From Nocardia sp. CDC159 (GTDB lineage Bacteria; Actinomycetota; Actinomycetes; Mycobacteriales; Mycobacteriaceae), in the NCBI RefSeq assembly GCF_023740735.1, contig NZ_JAMRXH010000004.1, positions 372,001 through 436,000 of the forward strand: 64,000 bases of DNA, written 5' to 3'. A program made the translations under genes and the position numbers. A model generated the notes under the pieces. It did no database searches. It was not told where the DNA came from and saw nothing but the letters and a program-made list of their open reading frames with translations. Of this stretch, positions 24,266 to 32,681 are shown piece by piece; within the stretch, counting starts at the first letter, position 1, and each line of letters opens with the position of its first letter.

Positions 24266-25875
24266 GCCCCGCCGATTCGCGCGTGGTCGGCCGGTTGACC
24301 GTGCAGTCGTGGTTCCAGATCGTGCTCGCCTCGATGGTTTTGGTGGTGATCATCGGCGCGGTCGCGGGCGCGCAGGTGATCGCGAATACGACCACCATCA
24401 GCGACCGCCTGCTCGATCGCACGCTGCCCGCCTCCGCCGAGGCGTATCGGTTGCAGAGCGCCCTGGTCGATCAGGAGACCGGTGTGCGCGGCTACGCCAT
24501 CACCGCCGATCCCGACTTCCTGCGGCCCTATACCGACGGCCGCCAACTGGAACAGCAGGCCGCGGTCCGGCTGCGCGAACTGCTGTCGGACCGGCCGGAA
24601 CTGCTGGCCGACCTGGACGCCGTCGAGCAGGCGGCCGAACGTTGGCGGCGCGGCTACGCCGAACCGCTGACCTCGATTCAGGCTCCGGCGCAGGCTCGGA
24701 TCGCGGGCACCGCGACCGCGGATCGAGGTAAGAACATCTTCGACGAGGTGCGCGCCCAGTTCGGCCCCCAGAACGACGGTCTGTCGGCGGCACTGGCCGC
24801 CGACAACGACGCCCTGAATCACGCCCGCACCGTGCGCAACGCGGTGTTGATCGGGCTACTGGTGATCTTCCTGCTGGCCGGAGTGACCTTCACCGTGCTG
24901 GTGCGCAGGCTGGTCGCGCGGCCGCTGCGCTCGCTGGCCGACTCCTCGCTGCGGGTCGCCGGCGGTGAATTCGATCACCGGATCACCCCGCACGGACCCG
25001 CCGATCTGGCGGCGGTGGCCGAGGCCGTGGAGGATATGCGCCAACGCATCGTCTCCCGGCTGGACTCCTCGCGCGCGCAGGAGGCGGTGCTGCAGGAGCA
25101 GCGCGACGTGCTCGACGCCCAAGCGGTCGAATTGCGGCGCTCCAACGCCGAATTGGAGCAATTCGCCTACGTCGCCTCGCACGATCTGCAGGAACCGCTG
25201 CGCAAGGTGGCCTCGTTCTGTCAGCTGCTGGAGAAACGCTATGGCGATCAGCTCGACGAGCGCGGTAAGCAGTACATCGATTTCGCCGTCGACGGCGCCA
25301 AGCGCATGCAGGTGCTGATCAACGATCTGCTCACCTTCTCCCGGGTGGGCCGAATCACCGGCGACAGCAAGCCGGTCACGCTGACCGACCCGCTGGAGAA
25401 GGCCCTCAACAATCTGTCCGTGGCGATCGAGGACACCGGCGCCCGGGTGGAGCGGCCCGACGAACTGCCCGAGATCATCGGCGAGCCGGTGCTACTGACC
25501 ATGCTGTGGCAGAACCTGATCGGCAACGCGATCAAGTTTCGCCGTCCCGATCAGCCGCCCGAGATCCGCCTCACCTGCGATCCGGATCCCGAGGGCGGCT
25601 GGCTGTTCACGCTGTCGGACAACGGAATCGGCATCGCGCCCGAATTCGCCGAGAAGGTGTTCGTCATCTTCCAGCGGCTGCACACCCGCGACGAATACTC
25701 CGGAACCGGCATCGGGCTGGCGGTCTGCAAGAAGATCGTGGAATTCCACGGCGGCAGGATTTGGATCGATACCGACTACACCGAGGGCACCCGGTTCTGC
25801 TTCACCCTGCTCGGCACCGAAATCGCCAGCCGCAGCGCCGAACTCGCATCCGCAACCCAAGGAGCCACATCATGA
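24262..25875 (+). CDS. CHASE3-HAMP sensor histidine kinase
   Basis: A 537-residue membrane kinase. TM1 lies at ~18-38 ('[18 protein letters not shown]'). An extracellular CHASE3 domain follows ('[20 protein letters not shown]' is diagnostic), then TM2 ('[20 protein letters not shown]'), HAMP ('[20 protein letters not shown]') and a coiled coil. HisKA has the phospho-His in '[20 protein letters not shown]'. The ATPase has N box '[15 protein letters not shown]', G1 '[10 protein letters not shown]' and G2 '[13 protein letters not shown]'. The phytochrome-like HisKA type usually pairs with Rcp1-like receivers, and one follows. It is translationally coupled to both neighbours. Confidence 0.92.
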   Translation: MSPADSRVVGRLTVQSWFQIVLASMVLVVIIGAVAGAQVIANTTTISDRLLDRTLPASAEAYRLQSALVDQETGVRGYAITADPDFLRPYTDGRQLEQQAAVRLRELLSDRPELLADLDAVEQAAERWRRGYAEPLTSIQAPAQARIAGTATADRGKNIFDEVRAQFGPQNDGLSAALAADNDALNHARTVRNAVLIGLLVIFLLAGVTFTVLVRRLVARPLRSLADSSLRVAGGEFDHRITPHGPADLAAVAEAVEDMRQRIVSRLDSSRAQEAVLQEQRDVLDAQAVELRRSNAELEQFAYVASHDLQEPLRKVASFCQLLEKRYGDQLDERGKQYIDFAVDGAKRMQVLINDLLTFSRVGRITGDSKPVTLTDPLEKALNNLSVAIEDTGARVERPDELPEIIGEPVLLTMLWQNLIGNAIKFRRPDQPPEIRLTCDPDPEGGWLFTLSDNGIGIAPEFAEKVFVIFQRLHTRDEYSGTGIGLAVCKKIVEFHGGRIWIDTDYTEGTRFCFTLLGTEIASRSAELASATQGATS

Positions 25876-26327
25876 TCACCCCCGGCCGCCCGATCGACAT
25901 CCTGCTGGTCGAGGACGATCCCGCCGATGAGCTGATGACGCGGGAAGCGTTCGAGGACAACAAGATCGGCAATACGCTGCACGTGGCCCACGATGGCCAG
26001 GAGGCGCTGGACTTCCTCTACCGGCAGGGCGAATTCGCCAACGCGCCACGCCCCGACCTGATCCTGCTGGATCTGAACCTGCCGAAATACGATGGGCGCG
26101 AGGTGCTGGGCAAGGTGAAGGCCGATCCGGCCCTGGCCCACATCCCGGTCGTGGTGCTGACCACCTCCGCGGCCGAGGAGGACATCCTGCGCAGCTACCA
26201 GCTGCACGCCAACGCCTATGTGACCAAGCCGGTCGATCTGGATCAGTTCATCGCGGCCATCAAGCAGATCGACGAGTTCTTCGTCCAGGTGGTCCGCCTG
26301 CCGTCGTATCAGCAGCAGCAGCAGTAG
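25872..26327 (+). CDS. Rcp1-type single-domain response regulator
   Basis: A 151-residue receiver without an output domain. '[20 protein letters not shown]' has the acidic pocket, '[17 protein letters not shown]' the phospho-Asp, '[20 protein letters not shown]' the Thr/Ser switch, and '[12 protein letters not shown]' the Lys. The insertion '[13 protein letters not shown]' is typical of Rcp1-like regulators that partner CHASE3 or phytochrome kinases. It ends with a Gln-rich tail. The ATG overlaps the kinase stop (ATGA). It probably relays phosphate between the kinase and the receiver-PP2C protein. Confidence 0.9.
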   Translation: MITPGRPIDILLVEDDPADELMTREAFEDNKIGNTLHVAHDGQEALDFLYRQGEFANAPRPDLILLDLNLPKYDGREVLGKVKADPALAHIPVVVLTTSAAEEDILRSYQLHANAYVTKPVDLDQFIAAIKQIDEFFVQVVRLPSYQQQQQ

Positions 26328-26343
26328 AGCTCGCGCACAAAAA

Positions 26344-26376
26344 TCCCCGCCCCGAACGCTTCTTCCGGGGCGGGGA
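26344..26376. terminator. Bidirectional terminator between receiver and STAS genes
   Basis: An 11-bp GC-rich stem (TCCCCGCCCCG paired with CGGGGCGGGGA) with an 11-nt loop. A-rich sequence precedes it and ATTTCC follows. It lies in the 60 bp between two convergent genes and could stop transcription from both sides. Confidence 0.75.
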
Positions 26377-26387
26377 ATTTCCGTATC

Positions 26388-26753
26388 TCAGTTCGTCGCG
26401 CCCAACCCGTCGGCCGCGAGCGCGTCGTCGAGCGTCGGGAACATCGCCAGCAACTTGTCCAAGCCCGTCACCTCGATCGGCCTGCGCACCGCGTCCGACG
26501 CCACCACCCGCAGTCGCTGCGGCTTGGCGGCCTCCGAGGCGACCATCAGCGCGCTGAGTCCGGCCGAACCCATGAACCCCACATTGGTCATGTCCACCAC
26601 CAGGGGGCTGCCATCCTGTCGGCTCTCCTCCAACGCGGACTGCAGATGTGGCACCGACGCGATGTCGATCTCTCCGCTGACGGTGATCACGGTCACGGTG
26701 CCCTCGTTGCGCACCTTGACGTCCAGCATCCGAGACGTGCCTTCACCGCTCAC
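26388..26753 (-). CDS. STAS-domain anti-sigma factor antagonist (RsbV-like)
   Basis: A 121-residue protein. A single STAS domain contains 'TVTVITVSGEIDIASVPHLQ', 'DGSPLVVDMTNVGFMGSAGL' and 'LRVVASDAVRRPIEVTGLDK'. The Ser in FMGSAGL aligns with the residue phosphorylated by RsbW-type kinases; Gly replaces the usual preceding Asp. Unphosphorylated, it would free a sigma factor from its anti-sigma. The GTG at 26753 is chosen because GGAGGG lies seven bases upstream; a GTG at 26777 would only add residues. Confidence 0.85.
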   Translation of the reverse strand: MSGEGTSRMLDVKVRNEGTVTVITVSGEIDIASVPHLQSALEESRQDGSPLVVDMTNVGFMGSAGLSALMVASEAAKPQRLRVVASDAVRRPIEVTGLDKLLAMFPTLDDALAADGLGATN

Positions 26754-26850
26754 AGACCGGCCCTCCGTATACACCACGTTCCACCTCTGGAAGCATCGAA
26801 ACTTCCGCCGCGCACGCCGCGGCGCCAGGGGACTGTCTCCCTGACTCTAC

Positions 26851-26875
26851 TTACCCGGTGCGCGCGTGGGTAATC
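26851..26875 (-). promoter_or_regulatory. Candidate SigB/SigF-type promoter for the STAS gene
   Basis: On the minus strand, GATT (26875-26872) is followed after 15 bases by GGGTAA (26856-26851), matching the actinobacterial general-stress consensus GTTT-N15-GGGTAW in the -10 and in 3 of 4 -35 bases. It lies about 98 bp before the STAS start. Autoregulation by the sigma factor it serves is common but is inference here. Confidence 0.35.
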
Positions 26876-27090
26876 ATCACCTCGGGCGCGAATCTGCGGT
26901 ATTCGCCATAGTGTCGAATAGCCCACGGGTCACTGGGTATGGCTATCACCGAGCGTACGAGATCGGCCCACGTCGCGGTCTTGTACCGGAAGACAGGAAG
27001 CCAGCGGCAGCGCGATGAGAAGTGGAGCACCCGCCCGGGTGTGTCGCACTCCATTGCCGACCGCGTCGCACAGGAGGAAGGCAGTACAAG

Positions 27091-27531
27091 GTGACCACCC
27101 TTCGCCGGCCCGATCTCGGCAGTACGCCGGATCCGCTCGACCTGAGTTTTCCGGCCATGCCCGACCGGCTCGCCGACGTCCGTCGCCGCCTGCGGGAGTG
27201 GTTGCTGCGTTGCGGGATCGACTCCGATCGAGCCTACGACATCGTGCTGGCGGTCAGCGAGGCGTGCAGCAACTCGGTCGAGCACGGCTACCGCGGCGAG
27301 GGCGGGCTGGTGCGGCTGCACGCGAGCGCGTCGGCGACCGACTTGCGGATCACCGTCACCGATCGGGGCTCGTGGAAGCCGCGCGACACGCCCTCGGATC
27401 CCTGGCGAGGCCGCGGGCTGGAGCTCATCCGCGCCCTGGTTCCGGGTGCCTCGCTCACCCCCGGACCGGACGGAACCGAGGTCGAATTCCGGATCCCGAT
27501 TGCTGTCCAGCCGCCTCCAGCAACCGTCTAG
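27091..27531 (+). CDS. RsbW-like anti-sigma factor / serine kinase
   Basis: A 146-residue GHKL ATPase without a dimerisation domain. 'YDIVLAVSEACSNSVEHGYR' is the N box with Glu and Asn, 'RITVTDRGSWKPRD' is the G1 DxGxW box, and 'PWRGRGLELIRALV' the G2 loop. Proteins of this type bind a sigma factor and phosphorylate the matching STAS antagonist. The divergent STAS gene and upstream PP2C gene supply the other partners; no sigma factor gene is present in the window. GTG start with AGGAGGAAGG upstream. Confidence 0.87.
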   Translation: MTTLRRPDLGSTPDPLDLSFPAMPDRLADVRRRLREWLLRCGIDSDRAYDIVLAVSEACSNSVEHGYRGEGGLVRLHASASATDLRITVTDRGSWKPRDTPSDPWRGRGLELIRALVPGASLTPGPDGTEVEFRIPIAVQPPPATV

Positions 27532-27575
27532 CGATCAAACTCGGCATTGGCCGCCAGCGCTCCGGCGGATGTTCA

Positions 27576-28295
27576 ATGGGACCCATGGAGCAGGTACCCG
27601 AGGACTGGGAGCGCGGCCTGGTGATCGTCGCTCACCCCGACGACATCGAATACGGCGCGGCCGCGGCCGTGGCGCGCTGGACCAAGCAGGGCAAGGATAT
27701 TCGCTATGTGCTCGTGACCAGCGGTGAGGCCGGGATCGCCGGTCTGCCGCCCGCCCAGGCCGGGCCGCTGCGGGAGGCCGAGGAGATCGCCGCCGCCGCG
27801 GTGGTCGGCGTGCGCGAGGTGGAATTTCTCGGATATCCGGACGGCCGCATCCAGGAGGGCCTGGCCCTGCGGCGCGATCTGGCCCGGGTCATCCGTCGGC
27901 ATCGTCCCGAACTCGTCGTGCTGTCCAATTTCGGCGACACCTGGGGGCCCGGTTACGCCAACAGTGCCGATCATCGCGCGGTGGGCCGGGCCGGTCTGGA
28001 TGCCATTTCCGACGCGGGCAACGAGTGGATCTTCCCCGAACTGGCCGACCTACCGATCTGGTCGCCGCGCTGGGCCGCGGTGATCGGTCCCACCGCCACC
28101 CACGCGGTCGATGTCACCGCCGCCGTCGATGTGGCGCTGGAATCGCTGCTGGCGCACGGTCGCTATCTGGCCGCCCTGAGCCCGGAGCCCATCGCCGACC
28201 AGGCCCGCGCCATCGTCGACCGCGCCACCGCCCCGCGGCCCGGCTTCCCGGCCGAGCGGGCCGTGGGTTTCGAGCTGTACTACTTCGCGGGCTGA
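27576..28295 (+). CDS. PIG-L (LmbE-like) zinc deacetylase
   Basis: A 239-residue protein. 'LVIVAHPDDIEYGAAAAVAR' has the AHPDD zinc motif, and 'ADHRAVGRAGLDAI' supplies the third ligand His. The family includes MshB and Mca of mycothiol metabolism and many antibiotic-modifying deacetylases. The sequence is shorter and less specific than MshB, so the substrate is left open. ATG at 27576; a second ATG at 27585. It overlaps the convergent HD gene by 16 bp. Confidence 0.85.
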   Translation: MGPMEQVPEDWERGLVIVAHPDDIEYGAAAAVARWTKQGKDIRYVLVTSGEAGIAGLPPAQAGPLREAEEIAAAAVVGVREVEFLGYPDGRIQEGLALRRDLARVIRRHRPELVVLSNFGDTWGPGYANSADHRAVGRAGLDAISDAGNEWIFPELADLPIWSPRWAAVIGPTATHAVDVTAAVDVALESLLAHGRYLAALSPEPIADQARAIVDRATAPRPGFPAERAVGFELYYFAG

Positions 28296-28855
28296 TCCGA
28301 TCGCGCCGCGGCCACGCGCTCGACGACCGGCCGCCAGCTTTCCAGCGGGGCGACCGCGAGCCCGACGACCTTGCCCGCGTCGTCGGCGCGGCGCAGCGCG
28401 ACGGCCGCGGCGAAATCGGGATCGGCCTCGAAGGCGGCGATCTCCGCGGCGGTCATCGGGCCGCCCTGGGCGAGCAGGGTGCGCTTGCTGGAGGCGGACA
28501 GGTTGTGTGCGTGTATCGAATCCGTCGCCGCCAGATAGCGTTTCGCGACAACGTGCAGTTCGACCAGCCGGGCCACCCGCGGCCCGAGCAACTCGCGCAC
28601 CGCGGCCGCGCCGTGCCTGCCGTGCCCCGCGTCGTCACCCGGCGCCAGGGTGTGGCCGATATCGTGCACCAGCCCCGCCACCTGCAGCTCCTCATCGTCG
28701 GGATGTTCGCGGCGCAACAGCTGCGCGCACTGGCGATCGTGGTCGAGAATGTCGACCGGATCGCCGGTGCGATCGGGGGTGTCCCAGACATCGGCACAGT
28801 TCGCCAGCAGGGCCATCAACTCGTCCACCGATGCGAGCGGTCGCGAAATCCTCAC
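28280..28855 (-). CDS. HD-domain protein, PhnZ-like diiron oxygenase
   Basis: A 191-residue protein. 'DILDHDRQCAQLLR' and 'LQVAGLVHDIGHTLAPGDDA' provide the HD metal ligands. 'LVELHVVAKRYLAATDS', 'LLAQGGPMTAAEIAAFEADP' and 'AVALRRADDAGK' follow the pattern of PhnZ/TmpB, mixed-valence diiron oxygenases that cleave hydroxy-phosphonates. No phosphonate transporter or PhnY dioxygenase gene is nearby, so the substrate is uncertain. The downstream end overlaps the PIG-L gene. Confidence 0.75.
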   Translation of the reverse strand: MRISRPLASVDELMALLANCADVWDTPDRTGDPVDILDHDRQCAQLLRREHPDDEELQVAGLVHDIGHTLAPGDDAGHGRHGAAAVRELLGPRVARLVELHVVAKRYLAATDSIHAHNLSASSKRTLLAQGGPMTAAEIAAFEADPDFAAAVALRRADDAGKVVGLAVAPLESWRPVVERVAAARSDQPAK

Positions 28856-28939
28856 GCGGCGACGCTAACCGTCCTCGGTGAACATCCGGTTGAATCCGCT
28901 GCGCCGGGCGCGCGGCACGCATATGGCAGGCTGTTCGGC

Positions 28940-30103
28940 ATGCGAGTGGCTGTTGTCGCGGGACCGGATCCGGGGCATGCGTTCCCGGCCATCGCGTTGT
29001 GCCTGCGCCTGCTCGCCGCCGGTGACGAGCCCGTGCTGTTCACCGCGCCGCGCTGGTTCGAGGCGGCGCGCGCGGCCGGAATCGGGGTGCGGCGGCTCAA
29101 GGGGTTGGCGCCGCGGCCGCAGGACGACGATCGCGATGCCGGGCAGCGCATCCACGAGCGGGCGGCCCACATCTCGACCGAGATCCTGCCCGAGCTGAGC
29201 GCCATGCTGCCGGAACTGGTGGTCTCCGATGTGCTGACCGCCGGTGGCGGCATGGCGGCCGAACGGCTCGGCGTGCCGTGGGTGGAGCTGTCGCCGCATC
29301 CGCTGTATCTGCCGTCGAAGGCGTTGCCGCCGATCGGCAGCGGGCTGGCGCCGGGCGAGGGCCTGCGCGGCCGGGCCCGCGACGCCGTGCTGCGCGGTAT
29401 GACCGCCCGCGCCATCGGGCGTGGCGAACGCCAGCGCGCCGCCGCCCGCGCGAGTGTCGGCCTGCCCGAGCGGGATCCGGGACCCGACGCCCGTCTCATC
29501 GCGACCCTGCCCGCCCTCGAGCTCCCGCGCCCGGACTGGCCCGCCGCCACCCACCTGGTCGGACCGCTGCTGTGGGAGCCCACCGCCGATGTGCTCCCAC
29601 TGCCTCCGGGCGATGCGCCGCTGATCATGATCGCGCCCTCGACCGCGCACACCGGTGTATCGGGCATGGCCGAGGATGTCATCGCCGCGCTCGACGGCGC
29701 GGGCGTGCGGGTGGCGGTGTCGATGCTCGACACACCCCCGGCCGACCTGCCGTCCTGGGCCACCGCCGGTCTGGGGCGCCAGGACGAACTGCTCCGCCAC
29801 ACGGCCGTGGTGATCGGCGGCGGCGGTCACGGCCTGCTCGCCAAGGCACTGCTGGCCGGGGTGCCGATCGTGACCGTCCCCGGCGGTGGCGACCAGTGGG
29901 AACTGGCCAATCGTGCCGCCCGCCAAGGTAGTTCGATCGTCGTGCGGCCGTTCACCGCCGCTGCCGTTCGTGCCGCGGTGGGGCGCATGCTCGACGATCC
30001 GTCCTACCGCGCCGCCGCCGAGCAGGCGGCGTCCGGCGCGGCGGAGGTCGCCGATCCGGTCGAGATCTGCCATCGCGTGCTCGATGCCGCGCGGGCGCGC
30101 TGA
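28940..30103 (+). CDS. MGT-type glycosyltransferase (Rv2739c-like)
   Basis: A 387-residue GT-B fold enzyme of the GT1/UGT type. The N-terminal half begins MRVAVVAGPDPGHAFPAIAL, the usual acceptor-side opening. The C-terminal half has 'ELLRHTAVVIGGGGHGLLAK' then 'PIVTVPGGGDQWELANRAAR', the nucleotide-sugar signature (HGGxGT and DQ equivalents). Members glycosylate lipids or natural products. The position a few hundred bases before DUF3046-recA equals that of Rv2739c. Acceptor unknown. Confidence 0.85.
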   Translation: MRVAVVAGPDPGHAFPAIALCLRLLAAGDEPVLFTAPRWFEAARAAGIGVRRLKGLAPRPQDDDRDAGQRIHERAAHISTEILPELSAMLPELVVSDVLTAGGGMAAERLGVPWVELSPHPLYLPSKALPPIGSGLAPGEGLRGRARDAVLRGMTARAIGRGERQRAAARASVGLPERDPGPDARLIATLPALELPRPDWPAATHLVGPLLWEPTADVLPLPPGDAPLIMIAPSTAHTGVSGMAEDVIAALDGAGVRVAVSMLDTPPADLPSWATAGLGRQDELLRHTAVVIGGGGHGLLAKALLAGVPIVTVPGGGDQWELANRAARQGSSIVVRPFTAAAVRAAVGRMLDDPSYRAAAEQAASGAAEVADPVEICHRVLDAARAR

Positions 30104-30228
30104 TCGGCGCGGGAGTGCACCGGTCGAGCGGGCCTCGGTTCCGAGCGCTGGCGCGCCTGTCCGCGCGACCGTCGCCGGTGGCGGCCCCCTGCGCACCCGG
30201 GCGGTAGCGCCCCGGTAGCCTGGGTGTG

Positions 30229-30423
30229 GTGCGATTGACTGACTTCCGAGAGCTGTTGCACGGCGAGTTCGGGGTGGCTCGCGGAGACGCCCTGCTCAAC
30301 GACCACACGCTGCCCGCACTGGGCGGCCGGACGGGTGCGCAGGCGATCGAGGCGGGGGTGGATCCACGTGATGTCTGGCGCGCGCTGTGCGCCGAATTCG
30401 ACGTACCTCGGAGCCGCTGGTGA
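30229..30423 (+). CDS. DUF3046 protein (Rv2738c-like)
   Basis: A 64-residue protein, (M)RLTDFRELLHGEFGVARGD, then 'LPALGGRTGAQAIEAGVDPR' and DVWRALCAEFDVP. This is the whole DUF3046 domain, a small helical protein found just upstream of recA in Mycobacteriales. Start is the last of three GTG codons in a row, which gives the family length. It overlaps the phosphotransferase gene by GTGA. Function unknown. Confidence 0.88.
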   Translation: MRLTDFRELLHGEFGVARGDALLNDHTLPALGGRTGAQAIEAGVDPRDVWRALCAEFDVPRSRW

Positions 30424-31142
30424 CGCGCGATACCGTTCCGCTGCCCCCGAAAGTGGCCGCGCTGCTGGGTGATTCGCCCACCCGATCGAACGAGCACGAG
30501 GGGCTCAGCGGGGGCGTGGAATTCGTCAACGGGGCCTACTGGATGAAGCGGGGCCCCGAGGCGGTGGCGGAATATCAGCGGCTGATCTGGCTGGGCGAGC
30601 AGGGCATTCGGGTACCGGCCGTCGCGGTGTTCGAGGACGACGTCCTGGTGCTCGAGGACGCCGGGTCGCCCAGCCTGAGCGAACATCCCGCGCCCGGTGA
30701 GTTGCTGGGCCGGGTGCTGCGCCGATTGCACGAGATCCCCATCGCGGCATGTCCGTTCGACGGACGGCTCGAGGTGACGCTGGAGCAGGCCCGGCGCAAT
30801 GTCGCCGAGGGCCGGGTCGACGCCGAGGATTTCGACGACGACCACGCGACGCTGACCCCCGACCAGGTGCTCCAACGACTGCACGCCCGGCGGCCCCGAA
30901 CCGAGGATCTTGTTGTCACCCACGGCGATTACACCCCGCCCAATGTGCTGGTCGGCGGAATCGTGATCGACGTCGGCCGGCTGGGTGTGGCCGACCGCCA
31001 CCGCGATCTCGCCCTGGCCCAGCGTGATCTGCTCGACGATCACGGCCCGGACGAGGTCGACGCCTTCTTCGCCGCGTACGGACGCGCCGATCCCGACCCC
31101 GAACTGCTCGAGTACTACCGGACGCTCGACGAATTGTTCTGA
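30420..31142 (+). CDS. APH(3')-like aminoglycoside phosphotransferase
   Basis: A 240-residue kinase-fold protein. 'VVTHGDYTPPNVLVGG' is the catalytic HGDxxxxN loop and 'VIDVGRLGVADRHRDLALAQ' the DxG metal loop, with the GRLGVADR block characteristic of APH(3') enzymes. The ending 'LLEYYRTLDELF' also matches that family. It is slightly shorter than the 264-residue APH(3')-I/II types. It could confer kanamycin/neomycin resistance or act on another small molecule. Coupled to DUF3046 by a GTGA overlap; its 3' end overlaps the convergent exporter gene by 28 bp. Confidence 0.8.
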   Translation: MTRDTVPLPPKVAALLGDSPTRSNEHEGLSGGVEFVNGAYWMKRGPEAVAEYQRLIWLGEQGIRVPAVAVFEDDVLVLEDAGSPSLSEHPAPGELLGRVLRRLHEIPIAACPFDGRLEVTLEQARRNVAEGRVDAEDFDDDHATLTPDQVLQRLHARRPRTEDLVVTHGDYTPPNVLVGGIVIDVGRLGVADRHRDLALAQRDLLDDHGPDEVDAFFAAYGRADPDPELLEYYRTLDELF

Positions 31143-32584
31143 GCAGCGGCTTCTTTCGCTGACTGGCTCCGGGGCCGGACCGCCAGCGCGCGATCCTCGG
31201 CGACCGCGGAATCCGCGGCGTGCGAGCGCCGGTGGAACAGCGCGAAGGCCAGCAGCCCAAGGATGATGCCGACGCCACCGGCCACCGCGGCCAGGGCGTC
31301 GAGCCCGCGCACGAAATCCGGCAGCGCGCTGCGCTGCTCGGCACCGGCCGCGTGGCGAAAGACCGTGCCCAGCACCGCGACTCCCAGGGCCAGCCCGAGC
31401 TGTCGCCCGGTATTGACCGCACCGGCGGCGGTCCCGCTCTGCCGCGGTGACACCGCCGCCATCCCCACCGCCACCAGCGACGGCCCCAGCACGCCCACGC
31501 CCAGGCCGATCACGACGAAGCCGGGCAGCAGTGCGCGCCAGGACGATTCGGTATCGATGATGGTGAGCAGGGCCGTACCGATCCCGATCACCACCAGCCC
31601 ACCGCCGATCGTCCACTTCGGCGCCAGATCGTGCGCGAACCGCCCGAACAGCCCCGACGCCACGAATGCCGTGGCCGCCATCGGCAACATGGCCAGCCCC
31701 GCCCGCAACGGGGACAGTTGCAGCGGCTGCTGCAACCACAGCGACAGGAACGGACTGCTCGCGAAGGCCGCGAAATTCATCCCCGCCGCCGCGATCAGCG
31801 TCGCCCCGAATTCCCGGTTACGCAGCAGTGTCAGCGGGAACATCGGCGCGGCGCCGCGCGATTCGACGATCGCGAACGCCGCCACCGCGGTCACGCCAAC
31901 GAGCGCCGCGATCAGCGCCCGCGGATCGCTCCAGCCGTGCTCGCCGCCGCGAATGATGCCGTAGGTGAGCGCCGTCGCGGCCGCCGCGAACGCGACCATC
32001 CCCGCGGCATCCACCCCGCGCCCCGTCTGCCGCGGCGAGGCGCGAAAGACCCACGCCGACAACGCTGTCGCCACCACCGCGACCGGCAGGTTGACCAGGA
32101 AGATCCACCGCCACGACAGCAGTTCGGTCAGTACGCCGCCGACCACCACGCCGATACCGGCCGCCGCGCCCGCCACCGCACCCCACGCGCCGAAGGCGAC
32201 CCCGCGATCGCGGCCGGTATAGGTGGCGTGCAGCAGCGACAGCGTGGTCGCGAACATGGCCGCGCCGCCGACACCCTGCAGCGCCCGCGCCGCCACCAGT
32301 ACCGAAACCGACTGCGCCGCACCACAGATCAGCGAGGCCAGCGCGAACACCACCAGCCCGGCCAGATAGGTGGGCTTGGCGCCGATCCGGTCGGCCAGCG
32401 ATCCCAGGACCAGCAGCAGCGCCGCCAGCGCGAGCGCGTATCCGTCGACGACCCACTGCAAGCCGGACAACCCGGTGCCGAGATCGGTGGCGATGTCGGG
32501 CAGCGCCACATTGACGATGGTGACGTCGATGAGCAGCATCAGCGTGCCCAGACACGCCGCGAACAAGGGGAGCCATTTCCGCAC
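31115..32584 (-). CDS. DHA2-family (EmrB/QacA-like) 14-TM drug exporter
   Basis: 489 residues from GTG at 32584, which has GGAGG five bases upstream; longer in-frame starts exist. Motif 1 is 'LMLLIDVTIVNVALPDIATD' (DHA2 type with Asp in TM1), motif A is 'GSLADRIGAKPTYLAG', and motif C lies in 'GAVAGAAAGIGVVVGGVLTE'. Fourteen helices can be counted. Such pumps expel drugs or toxic metabolites with proton antiport. It is divergent from the Lrp-type regulator across ~100 bp containing an inverted repeat, so it is probably that regulator's target. Confidence 0.88.
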   Translation of the reverse strand: MRKWLPLFAACLGTLMLLIDVTIVNVALPDIATDLGTGLSGLQWVVDGYALALAALLLVLGSLADRIGAKPTYLAGLVVFALASLICGAAQSVSVLVAARALQGVGGAAMFATTLSLLHATYTGRDRGVAFGAWGAVAGAAAGIGVVVGGVLTELLSWRWIFLVNLPVAVVATALSAWVFRASPRQTGRGVDAAGMVAFAAAATALTYGIIRGGEHGWSDPRALIAALVGVTAVAAFAIVESRGAAPMFPLTLLRNREFGATLIAAAGMNFAAFASSPFLSLWLQQPLQLSPLRAGLAMLPMAATAFVASGLFGRFAHDLAPKWTIGGGLVVIGIGTALLTIIDTESSWRALLPGFVVIGLGVGVLGPSLVAVGMAAVSPRQSGTAAGAVNTGRQLGLALGVAVLGTVFRHAAGAEQRSALPDFVRGLDALAAVAGGVGIILGLLAFALFHRRSHAADSAVAEDRALAVRPRSQSAKEAAAQNNSSSVR

Positions 32585-32626
32585 GGCGACCTCCGAAAGC
32601 GAGTAAAAGATTTCGACGCCCAGCGT

Positions 32627-32648
32627 GGTGGATGCTTGAATATCCACC
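32627..32648. promoter_or_regulatory. Inverted-repeat operator between exporter and Lrp genes
   Basis: GGTGGAT (32627-32633) and ATCCACC (32642-32648) form a perfect inverted repeat separated by an AT-rich 8-bp centre. It lies 34 bp from the lrp start and 43 bp from the exporter start. It is a natural site for the divergently encoded Lrp/AsnC regulator. Confidence 0.55.
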
Positions 32649-32681
32649 TAGCCGTCCCTCGATCAGCGTTGGATTCCCACT

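Noticed and set aside
26881..27090. SigF-like promoter (GGGTAT at 26935) for the RsbW-like gene
   Set aside because: The -10-like hexamer is good but no -35-like GTTT lies at 15-17 bases; the nearest GTGT is about 20 bases away.
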